DNA of 63,666 nucleotides from Sphingomonadales bacterium (GCA_028289885.1 JAQGKX010000088.1:1-63666), one strand, 5' to 3'. Numbered from the stretch's first letter, positions 19,101-29,768 are shown. Notes: generated by a model from the sequence alone, not told the origin. Numbers and translations: made by a program.

Positions 19101-19587
19101 TCAGCCGGTCGGCATAGGCACTTGCGGCGTCGTGCTGGCCACCCGCAAGCATCTTTGCCAGCGCGCCTTCGGCTCCTGCTGTCAGCGCGATCAGGCCATC
19201 TACATGACGGGCCAGTTTGTCGAAAACGACGTGCGCCTGTTCTTCGACGGGGCGGCCCAGATGCGCTTCGGACACCAGCGCGCACAGGTTGTTGTACCCG
19301 GTTTCGTCCTGGGCATAGAGCGCGAGCCAGTCGTAAGCAGCGGGTGCGCCCTGCGGCAGGTCGGGCCGCGCGACGCATAGCAGAGTCCCGATGATCGGCT
19401 GGACACCGGCGGCACGGCACGCATCGGAGAATGGCATGACGCCATACAGGCCGTTGCGGTCGCAGATTGCCGCCGCCGGAAAACCGAGTTCGCGCGCGCG
19501 CTTGGCGATTTCCTTCGGGTCGATTGCCCCTTCAAGCATTGTGTAGGCAGAGAAGATACGAAGGGGAACGAACTGCGCGTGGGCCAT
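16111..19587 (-). CDS. dnaE: DNA polymerase III alpha subunit
   Basis: Catalytic subunit of the replicative polymerase, 1158 residues as expected for DnaE1. Order: PHP domain (about 1-270), palm/thumb/fingers with the metal-binding aspartates in PDFDIDF (about 395-402) and GPGRGSGAGS just before, tandem HhH and beta-clamp binding region (about 800-930), OB fold (about 985-1060) and C-terminal tau-binding part. The PHP start reads LRIFSAYTMLEG, where active PHP enzymes have HxH-type ligands, so its metal site looks inactive and proofreading should rely on a separate epsilon subunit. It starts with ATG and appears to stand alone. Confidence 0.97.
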   Translation of the reverse strand: MAHAQFVPLRIFSAYTMLEGAIDPKEIAKRARELGFPAAAICDRNGLYGVMPFSDACRAAGVQPIIGTLLCVARPDLPQGAPAAYDWLALYAQDETGYNNLCALVSEAHLGRPVEEQAHVVFDKLARHVDGLIALTAGAEGALAKMLAGGQHDAASAYADRLTTLFPGRLYVELSRRLDAIEGAAEPHLIALADGRDLPLVATNPACYGEASFHNAHDVMLCIAASAYVDSDDRAKSSPDAWIKPAHDMRKLFDDLPEALANTLVLAQRCAVDAPTRKPILPSLAGDPEAEITQLICDAHAGLDARLALIPVADPQKYRDRLDFELNVITGMGFSGYFLIVADFIKWAKDNNIPVGPGRGSGAGSVVAWSLTITDLDPLKLGLLFERFLNPDRVSMPDFDIDFCETRRVDVIRYVQKKYGHGQVAQIITFGRLKARAVLKDTGRVLQMSYGQVDRLAKAIPNHPTDPWTLSRALNGVSELASEYKSDADVRRLFDLAMKLEGLPRHSSTHAAGVVIGDRPLDQLVPLYRDPRSDMPVTQFDMKYVEAAGLVKFDFLGLKTLSVLQRALDMIEERDGHRPNLDTLGWDDESVYAMLQKGDTVGVFQLESEGMRRALASVRPSNFGDIIAIGALYRPGPMDNIPLFADRKNGRVIIEYPHPLLETILSETYGIIVYQEQVMQAAQVLAGYSLGEADLLRRAMGKKIQKEMDDQRARFVTGCAANDIAPAKANELFDLIDKFAGYGFNKSHAAAYAVLSYQTAWVKTHYPQDFFAASMAYDLSNTDKLAIFADDMRRMGVRALAPCINASGADFTVEAGDDGLVVRFALGALKGVGEGAMEQICRERAENGPFKDLDDLAHRINPRLINRRQLESLAGGGAFDALTPNRAGAFAVAENILAVANSAEHSRTSGQGGLFGGEVETMAAIQLPAKANWTLTERMTAEKEAFGFYFSAHPADRYSHVAASQGARSYAALCVQPGASDGSRMTAVMSVLVEDVKYRTSARGRRYLMATMSDATGQFVGTCFDDDVSKNIEEAGRNGGCALLTVELDRKPGEETPRITVRRIQPLEGLAGNARLKAEIRLHDSAGIATLATLLAGSRGGRSEVYVTATLPEGGEAQLLLGRDFLIDGELADRIGALDGIDAISLTQAASPKLALVS

Positions 19588-19623
19588 CTGCCGGCATTAA
19601 CGGTTAAGCGGCGCGGTTCATAT

Positions 19624-19640
19624 CGGTAATTCGATTACCG
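19624..19640. terminator. Short hairpin at the end of the glutathione peroxidase gene
   Basis: CGGTAAT and ATTACCG form a 7-bp stem around TCG, overlapping the stop codon of the peroxidase gene. Downstream on the minus strand there is no clear T-run. It is a candidate 3'-end structure in the 47-base gap before dnaE. Confidence 0.35.
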
Positions 19641-20111
19641 GAGCAACTTCTCGATTTCCGGGGCCAGTGCCTCAGGCTTTTCAATTGGGCCATGCCGCGA
19701 CAGGACGTTGCCCAGTTTGTCGATCAGGAATTTCGTGAAGTTCCACTTGATCGATTCGAGACCAAGCAGCCCCGGCTTTGCGTGCTTCAGATATTTGTAG
19801 AACGGGTCGGCGTTATCGCCGTTGACCTCAACCTTGGCCAGTACCGGGAAAGTGACGTCATAAGTCAGCGAACAAAAGTTCGCGATCTCCGCCGCGTCGC
19901 CGGGTTCCTGCCCGCGGAACTGGTTGCAGGGGAAACCCAGGATGGTCAGCCCCTGGCCGCCATATTTCCGGTTCAGTTTTTCCAACCCTTCATATTGCGG
20001 GGTAAAGCCGCACTTCGATGCGACGTTCACGACCAGAATCGGCCCTTCGATTTCCGACAGCGGCATTTCGGTGCCGTCGGCGCGCTTCACGGTGAAATCA
20101 TGGGCGTTCAT
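19635..20111 (-). CDS. Glutathione peroxidase family protein (thioredoxin-type)
   Basis: Reduces hydrogen peroxide and organic hydroperoxides. In 158 residues it has the peroxidatic cysteine Cys34 (NVASKCGFT), Gln64 with Cys62 in GFPCNQF, and Trp123/Asn124 (WNFTKF), the usual catalytic tetrad. It uses cysteine, not selenocysteine. Cys80 (ANFC) is at the place of the resolving cysteine in the thioredoxin-dependent members, so thioredoxin may be the real reductant. It sits 14 bases after aspS on the same strand and is probably transcribed with it. Confidence 0.92.
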   Translation of the reverse strand: MNAHDFTVKRADGTEMPLSEIEGPILVVNVASKCGFTPQYEGLEKLNRKYGGQGLTILGFPCNQFRGQEPGDAAEIANFCSLTYDVTFPVLAKVEVNGDNADPFYKYLKHAKPGLLGLESIKWNFTKFLIDKLGNVLSRHGPIEKPEALAPEIEKLLR

Positions 20112-20125
20112 GGGCTGGTCCTCGC

Positions 20126-21910
20126 TTAGTCTTTCGGCCCATCAATCAACCGAATCGACAGTTCCCGCAACTGCTTGGCAGTCGCCGGAGCAGGCGCGCC
20201 CATCATTACGTCCTCGGCCTTCTGGTTCATTGGGAAGACGATGACTTCGCGGATGTTCGGTTCATTCGCCAGCATCATCACGATGCGATCGATGCCCGGT
20301 GCCGAGCCACCATGCGGAGGCGCGCCGAGTTTGAAGGCGTTGATGATCCCGGCGAAATTGGTGTCGACTTCGGCCTGAGAGTAGCCGGCAATCTCGAACG
20401 CCTTGTACATGATGTCCGGACGATGGTTGCGGATAGCGCCCGACGACAGTTCGATGCCGTTGCAGACGATGTCGTACTGGAACGCGAGGATATCGAGTGG
20501 GTCCTTGGTTTCCAGCGCTTCCAGTTCGCCCTGCGGCATCGAGAACGGGTTGTGGCTGAAATCGATCTTTTTCGATTCCTCGTCATATTCGTACATTGGG
20601 AAATCGACGATCCAGCAAAAGCGGAACTCGCCTTCGGGGATCAGGCCGAGTTGCTGGCCGACGCGGGTACGCGCGCTGCCCGCCAGTTTGGCAGCAGTCA
20701 GTTCGGGACCGGCGGCAAAGAAAATGCCGTCGTCAGGACCGAGGCCGAGTTCGGCGACCAGCTTGCGCGTCGCTTCCTCGCCGTGGTTTTTGGCGATCGG
20801 GCCGCCGAGTTCGCCGTTCTTTTGCGTGATGTAGCCAAGGCCAGCGAACCCTTCGCCCTGTGCCCAGCTGTTCATCTCGTCGAAGAACTTGCGGCTCTTT
20901 TCGGCAGTGTTCGGTGCGGGAATGGCACGGACGCGGCCACCCTCTGCAACGATCGATTCGAAGCGACCAAAGCCCGATTTGGCGAAATGATCCGATACGT
21001 CGGTGATGATCAGTGGATTGCGGAGATCGGGTTTGTCCGAGCCGTATTTCAGCATCGATTCGCGGTACGGGATGCGCGGGAACGGTGCGGGGCTGACTTT
21101 TCGACCGGCTGCGAATTCTTCGAAGACGCCGTGAAGGACTGGTTCGATTGCGGCGAACACGTCATCCTGCGTGACGAAGCTCATCTCGAAATCGAGCTGG
21201 TAGAACTCGCCGGGCGAGCGATCCGCGCGGGCGTCTTCATCGCGGAAGCAGGGTGCGATCTGGAAATAGCGATCGAAACCGGCGACCATCAGAAGCTGTT
21301 TGAAAATCTGCGGTGCCTGCGGAAGCGCGTAGAATTTACCGGGATGGACGCGGCTTGGGACCAAATAATCGCGCGCGCCTTCGGGGCTGGAAGCGGTCAG
21401 GATCGGCGTCTGGAATTCGGTAAACCCCTGATCGATCATGCGCTTGCGGATCGACGAAATGACGTTCGAGCGCAGGACGATGTTGGCATGCAGCCGCTCG
21501 CGACGGAGATCCAAATATCTGTATTTCAGGCGAATTTCTTCGGGGTATTCAGCTTCTCCGAATACCGGCATCGGCAGTTCGGCTGCTGCCGACTGGACCG
21601 AAACATCGTCGGCGCGGACTTCGACTTCACCGGAAGGCAGGTTGGCATTCACCGTTTCCGACGATCGCGCGACAACCTTGCCGGTGATCGTAACCACCGA
21701 TTCCGCACGCAATTTGTCGAGCACGGCATGGGCGGGTGAATCGGTATCGGTGACGATCTGCGTAATTCCGTAGTGATCGCGAATGTCCACGAACAGCAGA
21801 TTGCCATGGTCGCGCTTACGGTGAATCCAGCCCGACAGACGGACGGTGTTGCCGACATCGGCGGCGCGCAACTGGGCGCAAGTGTGAGTGCGATAGGCGT
21901 GAAGTGTCAT
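20126..21910 (-). CDS. aspS: Aspartate--tRNA ligase
   Basis: Class II aminoacyl-tRNA synthetase of 594 residues. It has an N-terminal OB fold that reads the anticodon ([14 protein letters not shown]), motif 2 in the catalytic domain ([15 protein letters not shown]), a bacterial GAD insertion domain, and motif 3 ([11 protein letters not shown]) near the end. The ATG at 21910 gives [11 protein letters not shown], the usual bacterial start; an upstream TTG-type start would add five residues. Whether it is strictly aspartate-specific or also charges tRNA-Asn depends on whether the genome has AsnRS or GatCAB, which cannot be seen here. Confidence 0.96.
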   Translation of the reverse strand: MTLHAYRTHTCAQLRAADVGNTVRLSGWIHRKRDHGNLLFVDIRDHYGITQIVTDTDSPAHAVLDKLRAESVVTITGKVVARSSETVNANLPSGEVEVRADDVSVQSAAAELPMPVFGEAEYPEEIRLKYRYLDLRRERLHANIVLRSNVISSIRKRMIDQGFTEFQTPILTASSPEGARDYLVPSRVHPGKFYALPQAPQIFKQLLMVAGFDRYFQIAPCFRDEDARADRSPGEFYQLDFEMSFVTQDDVFAAIEPVLHGVFEEFAAGRKVSPAPFPRIPYRESMLKYGSDKPDLRNPLIITDVSDHFAKSGFGRFESIVAEGGRVRAIPAPNTAEKSRKFFDEMNSWAQGEGFAGLGYITQKNGELGGPIAKNHGEEATRKLVAELGLGPDDGIFFAAGPELTAAKLAGSARTRVGQQLGLIPEGEFRFCWIVDFPMYEYDEESKKIDFSHNPFSMPQGELEALETKDPLDILAFQYDIVCNGIELSSGAIRNHRPDIMYKAFEIAGYSQAEVDTNFAGIINAFKLGAPPHGGSAPGIDRIVMMLANEPNIREVIVFPMNQKAEDVMMGAPAPATAKQLRELSIRLIDGPKD

Positions 21911-21974
21911 GGTGCCGGGTAACACAGGCGCAGGCCCAGTTTGTCAAGGCGCGGCTTGTCGCTATGGAAGCAGT

Positions 21975-23165
21975 ATGAAGATTCATCCACTGATTACTGA
22001 CACCGCAACTCTCACTGCATTCTGCGCCCGAATGGCGAAGTCCCGCTTCATCGCGGTCGATACAGAATTCATGCGTGAAAATACGTTCTGGCCGGATTTG
22101 TGCTTGATTCAGGTGGCCGACGAGCATGAGGCCGCCGCGATCGATCCAAAGGCCGATGGTATCGACATGAAGCCGTTGCTCGACCTGATGACCGAGAACG
22201 AAGACGTGCTGAAGGTCTTTCACGCGGGCGGGCAGGATATAGAAATTGTCCACAATTTGACCGGAAAAACGCCCTATCCGTTGTTCGACACGCAAATTGC
22301 GGCGATGGCGCTGGGTCAGGGGGAACAGGTTGGTTATTCCAATCTGGTCGATCAGTGGATCGGAATCACTTTGGATAAGGGCGCACGGTTTACTGACTGG
22401 GGGCGTCGTCCACTGGACAAACGCCAGATCGATTATGCCATCGGTGACGTTACGCATTTGTCACGGATTTTCCCAATGATGCTCGACAAGCTGATGAAGA
22501 CCGGACGCGGTGACTGGCTCGATCAGGAAATGGCCCGGCTGGCGGACCCGGCGAACTACGTCACCGAACCAGAAGACGCCTGGAAGCGCGTGAAGATCGC
22601 CAGTCGCAAGCCCGAGGTTCTTGGCCGATTGCGGGCCCTGGCCGGATGGCGCGAGTTGGAAGCACGCAACAAGAATTTGCCCCGCGGTCGCATCGTCAAG
22701 GACGAGACGCTGGGCGACCTCGCGATGCACCCGCCCCGGACGCAGGGCGATTTGTCGAAAGTACGCGGGCTGTCGGCGTCATGGGCGAACAATGATATTG
22801 GGGCCCGGATGCTGACGGCACTCGAGAACGCGCCGCCAATGCCCGCCGAACTGATGCCCGCGCGCGACGATCGCAAACCGGGGCTGGGCAAAGACGGTGC
22901 GCTGATTGCCGATCTTTTAAAGCTGCTGCTGAAGATACGCGCCAAGGAAACCAGCGTCGCCGCCCGCCTGCTCGCGCGGAACGAAGAGATTGATCTTCTG
23001 GCGGCGGGAGTGCGGACCGATCTTGCGATCCTGACAGGCTGGCGGTTCGATCAATTCGGGCGTGATGCGCTAGATCTTGTCGAGGGACGGCTGGCTTTTG
23101 CGGTGGTCAACGGGCGCATGAAGATGACGCGCACCGAAAAGATCATCGCGCCCGAGGAAGACTAG
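21975..23165 (+). CDS. rnd: Ribonuclease D
   Basis: 3'-5' exoribonuclease involved in trimming tRNA precursors and small stable RNAs. The DEDD catalytic residues are in FIAVDTEFMRE (Asp, Glu), VFHAGGQDIE (Asp) and YAIGDVTHL (Tyr and Asp of ExoIII). An HRDC domain follows (about 205-290) and then a C-terminal HRDC-like region. The ATG at 21975 gives 396 residues; longer readings run into the aspS promoter region. Divergent from aspS with a 64-base gap; the stop overlaps the convergent ppx by 4 bases. Confidence 0.93.
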   Translation: MKIHPLITDTATLTAFCARMAKSRFIAVDTEFMRENTFWPDLCLIQVADEHEAAAIDPKADGIDMKPLLDLMTENEDVLKVFHAGGQDIEIVHNLTGKTPYPLFDTQIAAMALGQGEQVGYSNLVDQWIGITLDKGARFTDWGRRPLDKRQIDYAIGDVTHLSRIFPMMLDKLMKTGRGDWLDQEMARLADPANYVTEPEDAWKRVKIASRKPEVLGRLRALAGWRELEARNKNLPRGRIVKDETLGDLAMHPPRTQGDLSKVRGLSASWANNDIGARMLTALENAPPMPAELMPARDDRKPGLGKDGALIADLLKLLLKIRAKETSVAARLLARNEEIDLLAAGVRTDLAILTGWRFDQFGRDALDLVEGRLAFAVVNGRMKMTRTEKIIAPEED

Positions 23166-24628
23166 GCGAGCCGCGCGATCTTGCCCAGCGACGTTGCCAA
23201 CTGACGATGACGCCGCTCAACGACCTCGCCGTAAAGACCGTTGCCGCTCTCATCCAGCTTTAGCCAGATTGAAGCAGTATCGGTGCCGATCTGGCTCGCG
23301 TTGAGTGGCCCTACGACACCACCACTCAGTCGCTGGCCGAGGCGCATCGCAAGTCCCCAACGCGCCGCCATCGCTAGATCGACCGGTGACGCCAGAACGT
23401 CGGCAACCGGCGCAACACCGCTCCCGCCGAAACTCGTGAACAGGGCTTGTGCAACCATGGCCCGTCCCCGCGCGTCGATGCCGACCCAATTGCCGTGGAG
23501 AGCTATCTCAAGCCCGCGTTCGGCCCTGAAATCGGGGTTCGCCGCCCATGCGACATCGCCCAGCAGGCAGGCGGTGTGGCGCAGGCGGGTATCGACCGTG
23601 CTTTCGTGACCGAACAGCGGCGCGATCCATTCGTGCAAAACATCGCCATGTTCGGCGAAGCGCCCCTGACGCGCTCCGGATTCGCGGGCGGCAGCGATCA
23701 GCGGGTCTTCGCTGCGCTGCTCAGGCGACAGATTTTCGAAAAGCAGACCTTCGCGCAGGCCAGCAGCCGAGACGATCAGTGCACTGCTTTCCAGCGAGCG
23801 GACGAGGATCGCCAGCAACGCCGCTGCATCGACAAGCGCAGGTGCGCGGCTCGACTGTATGGTCGCGATTTCCTTCAGGCGCTTGCGACCGATTTGCGCC
23901 AGCACCCGGACGAGACGCGCGGCGGCGATCGAGGGCATGGCGTAGCCGTGCAGGATGGGCAGCGGCCACATCACAAGGTGCATATGTAACCGTGCCAGCG
24001 CGCGCCAGGATCCGCCGACGAGATAGAAAGGCAGGTTCTTTTCGATCACCCAGCCGCTTTTCTTCAGCAGCTTGCGCACATGGCGGTCGAGCGCCCCGCG
24101 GCCAGAGGCGCGCACGGCCGCAAGGCGCAGGACACCCAGTGGCAACGAAACCCGCGCGCAGACTTCGCCACCGCGTATCCGGACGAGTTCGAGGCTTCCG
24201 CCGCCAAGGTCCCCGACAATGCCATCGGCCTCGGGCATGGCCGAAATCACGCCATAGCCCGATGCCGTCGCCTCTTCCTCGCCGCTCAGCAATTCGACTT
24301 CGAGTCCGATAGCTGCAACCTTTGCGAGGAATTCACTGCCGTTTCGGGCATCGCGAACCGCCGCCGTCGCCACCGTCCGCGTCGTGGTCGCGCCCATCGC
24401 GATCGTCAGCGCACGAAAACGCTCGAGCGCACGGAGCGCCGTTTTTACTGGCCCCGCGCCGAGTATTCCGGTCTCGCCAAGCCCCCTGCCCAGCCCGGCC
24501 ATGACCTTTTCGTTGAACAATATGGCAGGTGCGCGGAGCGGCCCGTCATAGACGACCAGACGGATCGAATTAGACCCGATATCAATAATTGCCCTGCGCG
24601 GCCCATCGCGCACTTCAGCGCCGTCCAA
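23162..24628 (-). CDS. ppx: Exopolyphosphatase, Ppx/GppA family
   Basis: Hydrolyses terminal phosphates of polyphosphate; family members may also act on pppGpp. The actin-like ATPase fold is shown by [17 protein letters not shown] (phosphate 1), LSGEEEA, and [11 protein letters not shown] (phosphate 2). The C-terminal half (about 310-488) is the helical HD-like domain. The start is TTG at 24628, overlapping ppk1 by 14 bases; a GTG at 24613 just after the ppk1 stop is also possible. Synthesis and breakdown of polyphosphate are thus encoded in one operon. Confidence 0.9.
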   Translation of the reverse strand: MDGAEVRDGPRRAIIDIGSNSIRLVVYDGPLRAPAILFNEKVMAGLGRGLGETGILGAGPVKTALRALERFRALTIAMGATTTRTVATAAVRDARNGSEFLAKVAAIGLEVELLSGEEEATASGYGVISAMPEADGIVGDLGGGSLELVRIRGGEVCARVSLPLGVLRLAAVRASGRGALDRHVRKLLKKSGWVIEKNLPFYLVGGSWRALARLHMHLVMWPLPILHGYAMPSIAAARLVRVLAQIGRKRLKEIATIQSSRAPALVDAAALLAILVRSLESSALIVSAAGLREGLLFENLSPEQRSEDPLIAAARESGARQGRFAEHGDVLHEWIAPLFGHESTVDTRLRHTACLLGDVAWAANPDFRAERGLEIALHGNWVGIDARGRAMVAQALFTSFGGSGVAPVADVLASPVDLAMAARWGLAMRLGQRLSGGVVGPLNASQIGTDTASIWLKLDESGNGLYGEVVERRHRQLATSLGKIARLA

Positions 24629-26759
24629 AGCTGAGGTGCGGCACTGAATCGGCGGTATCGAGCGCAGCGCCGCGTCCCGACAGCGACGGATTTGTCATGA
24701 AATAACGATGCAGGTTGAACGGTTTAACGCCGACTTCCATGCGCCGATAGCTGCCGTCACTTTCAAGTTCCCAACTTTGTTCGGTATCGATCAGATTGGC
24801 GACCATGACCTGATCGAGAACCTGATCGTGGACGGTAGGATTGGTAATCGGCAGCATATATTCGACGCGGCGGTCGAAGTTGCGCGGCATCCAGTCTGCG
24901 GAAGAAATGTAGACCTTGCCACCATCGTTGGGCAGCGCGCGACCATTGCCGAAACACCAGATGCGACTGTGTTCGAGGAAGCGCCCGACGATGGATTTGA
25001 CGCGGATATTCTCCGACATGCCAACCACGCCGGGCCGCAGGCAGCATATACCACGGATGATCAGTTCGACCGAGACCCCGGCGGTGCTCGCCTCGTAAAG
25101 TTTATCGATGATCGCCGGATCGACCAGCGAGTTCATCTTCGCCCACACCGCGCCAGCCTTGCCGTCGCGCGCGTTGGCAATCTCTACGTCGATCAGGTCG
25201 ACCAGCGCCGCGCGCAGGTGGATCGGGCTGAGCGTCAGCCGTTCGAGCGCCGCCGGTTCGACATAGCCGGTGATGTAATTGAACATCTGTGCCGCATCGC
25301 GGGCGATTGCGGGGTCAGCGGTGAAAAAGCTGAGATCGGTGTAAACGCGCGCGGTGACCGGGTGATAATTGCCCGTCCCAAAATGGCAATAACTGCGGAA
25401 CCCCTCGGCCTCGCGGCGCACGACCATTGAGACCTTGGCGTGCGTTTTCCATTCGATGAAACCATAGACGACCTGCACACCGGACCGCTCGAGCTGCGAT
25501 GCCCAAAGCAGGTTTTGCTCTTCATCGAAGCGCGCTTTCAGTTCGACGACCGCGGTGACCGACTTGCCCGCCTCGGCTGCGTCGCACAGCGCACGGATGA
25601 CTGTCGGCTGTTTCCCTGCGCGATAGAGGGTCTGCTTGATCGCCACGACGTCGGGATCGGCAGCGGCCTGTTTGAGAAAGGCGAGCACCACGTCGAACGA
25701 TTCATAGGGATGATGGACAACGATATCCTTCGCCCGGATTGCCGCAAAACAATCGCCGCCATGTTCGCGGATACGTTCGGGGAAGCGCGGGACATAGGGC
25801 GGGAACTTCAGGTCGGGCCGGTCTTCCTCCGCCAGACTTTCCAGTGCGCCGATGCCCAGGAAGCCTGCAGTCTCCGTGATAATCCCGTCGACACCGCCAA
25901 GCGTATCCTTGATTGCCGCCGCCAGTTCGGGAGGAATCCCGGTTTCAAACTCAAGGCGGATAACGCGGCCCCGTCGCCGCCGCTTGATCGCACTGCGGAA
26001 ATAGCGGACCAGGTCTTCGGCTTCTTCCTCGAGCTCGATGTCGCTGTCACGGATGATCCGAAATGCGCCTGCTCCCAATACCTTATACCCGGGAAACAAG
26101 AGGCCGGTGAACCGCCGGAGGATGCTTTCCAGCGCGATGTAGCACGCCTGTTCGCCCGGTATCCGCACGAAGCGGGGCACCGTCGGCGGGATCATCACGA
26201 GTTCGCGCACCGGCTCCTTGTCCGACAGCCGCAACAGGTCGAAAACGACGCTCAGACCCTGATTGGGGATGAATGGGAACGGATGCGCCGGGTCGAGCGC
26301 CTGCGGTGTCAGGACGGGGAAAATCTGTTCGCGGAAGTGGCGTTCGAGCCATTCGACCTGATCGCCCTCAACCTCATCGTGATCGAGCACCGAAACGCCT
26401 GCAAGTTCGAGTTCCTCGCGAATTGTGTACCAGACAATCTGTTGCCGCCCCATCAAGGCATCCGCGTCGGCGCTGATCGCGGTCAGTTGCTGGCCGATCG
26501 TCAGGCCATCGACCGAGTTTTCCTCGATCCCCTGAAGCTGTTGCCCCTTCAGGCCAGCAACGCGCACCATGAAGAACTCGTCGAGGTTGTTGCCCGAGAT
26601 CGACAGGAACCGGAGCCGTTCGAGCAATGGATGCGCGCGATTTTCGGCTTCGTCGAGAACGCGGCGATTGAAGGAAAGCCAGCTCAGTTCGCGGTTGAAA
26701 TAACGGACCTCGGCATCGGATTTGGTTCGATTCGTCGGACTTGGTACAATCGCCTGCAT
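24615..26759 (-). CDS. ppk1: Polyphosphate kinase 1
   Basis: Transfers the gamma-phosphate of ATP to polyphosphate chains. At 714 residues it has the N-terminal helical domain ([18 protein letters not shown]), middle domain, and two C-terminal PLD-like catalytic domains. The autophosphorylated histidine lies in [18 protein letters not shown]; the second histidine region is at [11 protein letters not shown] and the ending has [17 protein letters not shown] start, 9 bases after hdaA. Part of hdaA-ppk1-ppx on the minus strand. Confidence 0.96.
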   Translation of the reverse strand: MQAIVPSPTNRTKSDAEVRYFNRELSWLSFNRRVLDEAENRAHPLLERLRFLSISGNNLDEFFMVRVAGLKGQQLQGIEENSVDGLTIGQQLTAISADADALMGRQQIVWYTIREELELAGVSVLDHDEVEGDQVEWLERHFREQIFPVLTPQALDPAHPFPFIPNQGLSVVFDLLRLSDKEPVRELVMIPPTVPRFVRIPGEQACYIALESILRRFTGLLFPGYKVLGAGAFRIIRDSDIELEEEAEDLVRYFRSAIKRRRRGRVIRLEFETGIPPELAAAIKDTLGGVDGIITETAGFLGIGALESLAEEDRPDLKFPPYVPRFPERIREHGGDCFAAIRAKDIVVHHPYESFDVVLAFLKQAAADPDVVAIKQTLYRAGKQPTVIRALCDAAEAGKSVTAVVELKARFDEEQNLLWASQLERSGVQVVYGFIEWKTHAKVSMVVRREAEGFRSYCHFGTGNYHPVTARVYTDLSFFTADPAIARDAAQMFNYITGYVEPAALERLTLSPIHLRAALVDLIDVEIANARDGKAGAVWAKMNSLVDPAIIDKLYEASTAGVSVELIIRGICCLRPGVVGMSENIRVKSIVGRFLEHSRIWCFGNGRALPNDGGKVYISSADWMPRNFDRRVEYMLPITNPTVHDQVLDQVMVANLIDTEQSWELESDGSYRRMEVGVKPFNLHRYFMTNPSLSGRGAALDTADSVPHLSFGRR

Positions 26760-26768
26760 TACGGCTCC

Positions 26769-27380
26769 CTAGCTCGCTGCGGCCACAGCGTCGATGCTGG
26801 ACAGCACCGCGCGTGCCAGCGGCACGGTAATAGGACGACGCGCCGCCAACGATGCCGCATCGAGCGCATCGACGAGCGCGATGACAGAATGATGACAGCG
26901 TTCGACGCGCGGCGTCAGGTAGGACACGACGCCATGCTGCGGAACCAGCCCGCGGCGCTCCAGCAACATCGGGATCAGGCGTTCGATGAGCGATTCGTCG
27001 GGGTCACCGATCGTCACATGGGGGGTCGCCGCCAGTCGTGACCGCAGATCAGGGAGCGCAACGGACCATTCGGGCGGTAGCACGTCGGTGACCAGCAGCA
27101 GGGGCCGTCGCGTGCGCTGCGCCTCGTTCCAGGCGTGAAAGATTTCCTCCTCGTCACGGTCCTGCGCATTGTCGATCAGCGTCCCGCCGGTGCGCCCCGC
27201 AATCACCCGACCCAGCAGGCTGCGACCAGATTTGCGCGGACCGGTGATGATCGTCGCACAAACGGACCATGTGCCGGGTGCCTGAAGGTGGCGAGCCGCT
27301 ACGGCGTTCGATGGCGAAACGATGAACGCGCCCTCACCCTCGTCTGCTGGCCAGTCGAGCGGCAGGGCGATCTGGTTCAT
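26769..27380 (-). CDS. hdaA: DnaA-related regulator of replication initiation, HdaA
   Basis: A 203-residue AAA+ protein homologous to the DnaA ATPase domain. With the DNA-loaded sliding clamp, HdaA stimulates ATP hydrolysis on DnaA and prevents over-initiation. Residues 3-11 (QIALPLDWP) fit the clamp-binding QxxLPL peptide. The nucleotide loop reads GPRKSGRS, with Arg where classic P-loops have Lys, as in Hda. LIDNAQD is the Walker B-like segment. The ATG overlaps the upstream stop (ATGA) and ppk1 follows after 9 bases. Confidence rests on the N-terminal peptide, length and context. Confidence 0.85.
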   Translation of the reverse strand: MNQIALPLDWPADEGEGAFIVSPSNAVAARHLQAPGTWSVCATIITGPRKSGRSLLGRVIAGRTGGTLIDNAQDRDEEEIFHAWNEAQRTRRPLLLVTDVLPPEWSVALPDLRSRLAATPHVTIGDPDESLIERLIPMLLERRGLVPQHGVVSYLTPRVERCHHSVIALVDALDAASLAARRPITVPLARAVLSSIDAVAAAS

Positions 27381-28621
27381 GGCGCGGGCGGCGCGTCCGG
27401 GGTGGTGCCGCGCCGAATCCGCAGGGCACCGCCGCCTTCCTCGACACGGAAGCCACGTCCCGTCAGCGCTGATCGCAGCGCGGCGAGATCGCCTGCGAAC
27501 GACACGCGCATCACGGACGTTCCGCCAAGCGCAAGGCTGGTCGTCTCGGTCGACTTCACGCCAAGAGCCGCGCGCACGGACGCCTCTGTGCCCGAAACCG
27601 ATGCCGCATCGGGCGTTTCGAACTGGACGGTATAGGTCTTGATCTCTCCCGCAGGGTCGGTCGCGCTGCTGTTATCGAGACCGGTTTCAACGGGTGCGAC
27701 ATCGGATTCGTTCGCGAGCAATGCGCTGATGTCGATCGGCGTCTCGATCGTAAGCGACGGATCCGGACGCAGCATCCCCATCGACAAGGCGTCGGCATAG
27801 GCCTGGTCGATGCGCTTCACGCCCTCGTCGAGCATCTGAGGCAGGCCATCGCTCGATTCGACGCGCAGGGTAAAGGCGGCAATCTCGACATTGTCGGGAC
27901 CATGCCGGGCGCTGAAGTGACCGATCACCGGGCCACCGGGCCACCGCCGTTCGAGCCGTACCTGCGGCATCAGCACGTCGGCGGCACCATATTGGTCGAG
28001 CAGCAATCGCCACCATTTGCGGTCCGGCCTTTGTGCCTGCCCCGCCGTCAGCAACAGTGCGTCCGGGCCGGTTCCGGTCGGTCGCACATAATCGATCGGG
28101 CTTGCCCCGGCGCGGAAACGTGCCCAAGCCTTTTGCCATTCGGTGCGCGTTTCGAAGCTCCGCGGACCGCCGCCGGACCATTCGATCGGGATGACCAGCA
28201 GCGGCGGCGAACGGACGATCTGGCCGCTAACGCCCAGGATCTGCCCGGCCCGCGCGCGATCGAACAGGACGCCGAGTTTTGCCACGTAACGGTTCGGCCC
28301 GATCTGCTCATCATCGACGACGATACCGGCAACAATCGAATCGAGGTCGGAGTCGCTCAGGCCGGGCGCGCCACCCGCACCGCCGTGCATCTTGGCCCAT
28401 AACATCTGCCAGCCTTTACGCTGCGCCAGTCGCCAGCCGCCGAGTCGCGCCGCATCTGCCGTTTTCGCGGCGACATCGACGTCGATTCCCGAAACTTCGA
28501 AGCTGCCCGACGAATCGATCGGCGCGACGCCACGATCGCCGCCCTCCATCTGGGCAAACACCGCTGCGGCGAGGCCAAGGAGGCCAAGCGTCAGGACGAC
28601 AGGTAACGGTGTAATCTTCAC
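27377..28621 (-). CDS. Exported hypothetical protein, DUF2066-like
   Basis: A 414-residue protein with a signal peptide ([23 protein letters not shown]). The body resembles DUF2066 proteins: [30 protein letters not shown] followed by mixed alpha/beta sequence with conserved tryptophans. The C-terminal 80 residues form a ferredoxin-like beta-alpha-beta unit ([22 protein letters not shown]) like heavy-metal-associated domains but without the CxxC. It starts with GTG, is divergent from purM (61-base gap) and overlaps hdaA by ATGA. Function unknown; periplasmic location inferred. Confidence 0.75.
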   Translation of the reverse strand: MKITPLPVVLTLGLLGLAAAVFAQMEGGDRGVAPIDSSGSFEVSGIDVDVAAKTADAARLGGWRLAQRKGWQMLWAKMHGGAGGAPGLSDSDLDSIVAGIVVDDEQIGPNRYVAKLGVLFDRARAGQILGVSGQIVRSPPLLVIPIEWSGGGPRSFETRTEWQKAWARFRAGASPIDYVRPTGTGPDALLLTAGQAQRPDRKWWRLLLDQYGAADVLMPQVRLERRWPGGPVIGHFSARHGPDNVEIAAFTLRVESSDGLPQMLDEGVKRIDQAYADALSMGMLRPDPSLTIETPIDISALLANESDVAPVETGLDNSSATDPAGEIKTYTVQFETPDAASVSGTEASVRAALGVKSTETTSLALGGTSVMRVSFAGDLAALRSALTGRGFRVEEGGGALRIRRGTTPDAPPAP

Positions 28622-28682
28622 GGACAGTCTTTTGGCGGGTCAGACGTGGAAATCCAAGCGCGATGTCGCTAGGCGCATTCGA

Positions 28683-29768
28683 ATGGCAGGATATACATAT
28701 GAACAAGCCGGCGTTTCGATCGCCGCGGGCAATGCTCTGGTCAGGGCAATCGGACCAATGGCCAAGTCGACGCGCCGTCCGGGCGCGAATGCTGAACTCG
28801 GCGGGTTTGGGGGATTCTTTGACCTGAAAGCAGCGGGTTATACCGATCCCTTGCTAGTCGCTGCGAACGACGGGGTGGGTACCAAGCTCAAGCTGGCGAT
28901 CGAACATGACCGTCATGACGGGGTGGGAATCGACCTTGTCGCGATGTGTGCGAACGACCTGATCGTGCAAGGCGCAGAGCCGCTGTTTTTCCTCGATTAC
29001 TATGCAACGGGCAAACTTGATTCGGTTGTTGCCGAGCGCGTGATCGCCGGAATCGCCGAAGGATGCCGGATCGCGGGCTGCGCGCTGATCGGTGGCGAGA
29101 CCGCCGAAATGCCCGGAATGTATTCTGGCGGCGACTATGATCTGGCCGGTTTTTGCGTCGGTGCGGTCGAGCGGTCGCAGGTCCTGACCGGCCTCAAGGT
29201 CAAGGCTGGCGACATCGTCGTCGGGCTCGCATCCTCGGGCGTCCATTCGAACGGTTTCTCGCTCGTCCGCAGGCTCGCGACCGATCGCGGGTGGAAGATG
29301 GAGCGCCCTGCCCTGTTCGATCAGGATAACATTCTGATCGACCTGTTGATGGAGCCGACGCGTATTTACGTGAAGCCGCTGTTGCCACTGGTACGTGCGG
29401 GCAAGATCGCGGCGATGGCACACATCACCGGCGGCGGATTGCTCGAGAATATCCCGCGCGTGATGCCCGAAGGTTTGCATGCGCATATCGACGCCGACGC
29501 GTGGGAGCAGCCGCGATTGATGGCATTTCTGCAGGCGCAGGGTAATATCGAACCCGAAGAACTGGCGCGCACGTTTAATTGCGGGATCGGCATGGCGCTG
29601 GTCGTTGCTGCCGAGGATGTGGATGGCGTGATCGAAGCGCTGAACGCGTCGGGCGAAACGGCTTTCAGGATCGGACGGATCGAAGCAGGAACCAAGGGCT
29701 GCACCGTCACGGGTTCGACCGAAACCTGGGGTGGCCGCGCGGACTGGGTTGCCACGCATAATGGCTGA
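28683..29768 (+). CDS. purM: Phosphoribosylformylglycinamidine cyclo-ligase
   Basis: ATP-dependent ring closure of FGAM to AIR, step five of purine synthesis. At 361 residues it shows the AIR synthetase motifs: [41 protein letters not shown], and [12 protein letters not shown]. The ATG at 28683 gives the conserved [13 protein letters not shown]. The stop overlaps the ATG of the purN fusion gene by 8 bases, so the two purine enzymes are translated from one message. Confidence 0.96.
   Translation: MAGYTYEQAGVSIAAGNALVRAIGPMAKSTRRPGANAELGGFGGFFDLKAAGYTDPLLVAANDGVGTKLKLAIEHDRHDGVGIDLVAMCANDLIVQGAEPLFFLDYYATGKLDSVVAERVIAGIAEGCRIAGCALIGGETAEMPGMYSGGDYDLAGFCVGAVERSQVLTGLKVKAGDIVVGLASSGVHSNGFSLVRRLATDRGWKMERPALFDQDNILIDLLMEPTRIYVKPLLPLVRAGKIAAMAHITGGGLLENIPRVMPEGLHAHIDADAWEQPRLMAFLQAQGNIEPEELARTFNCGIGMALVVAAEDVDGVIEALNASGETAFRIGRIEAGTKGCTVTGSTETWGGRADWVATHNG

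Noticed and set aside
20312-21739. Plus-strand open frame of 475 codons antisense to aspS
   Set aside because: aspS has all class II motifs and correct length; the antisense frame shows no domain and no ribosome site.
25440-27041. Plus-strand open frame of 533 codons antisense to ppk1 and hdaA
   Set aside because: No recognisable domain; both minus-strand genes are well supported.
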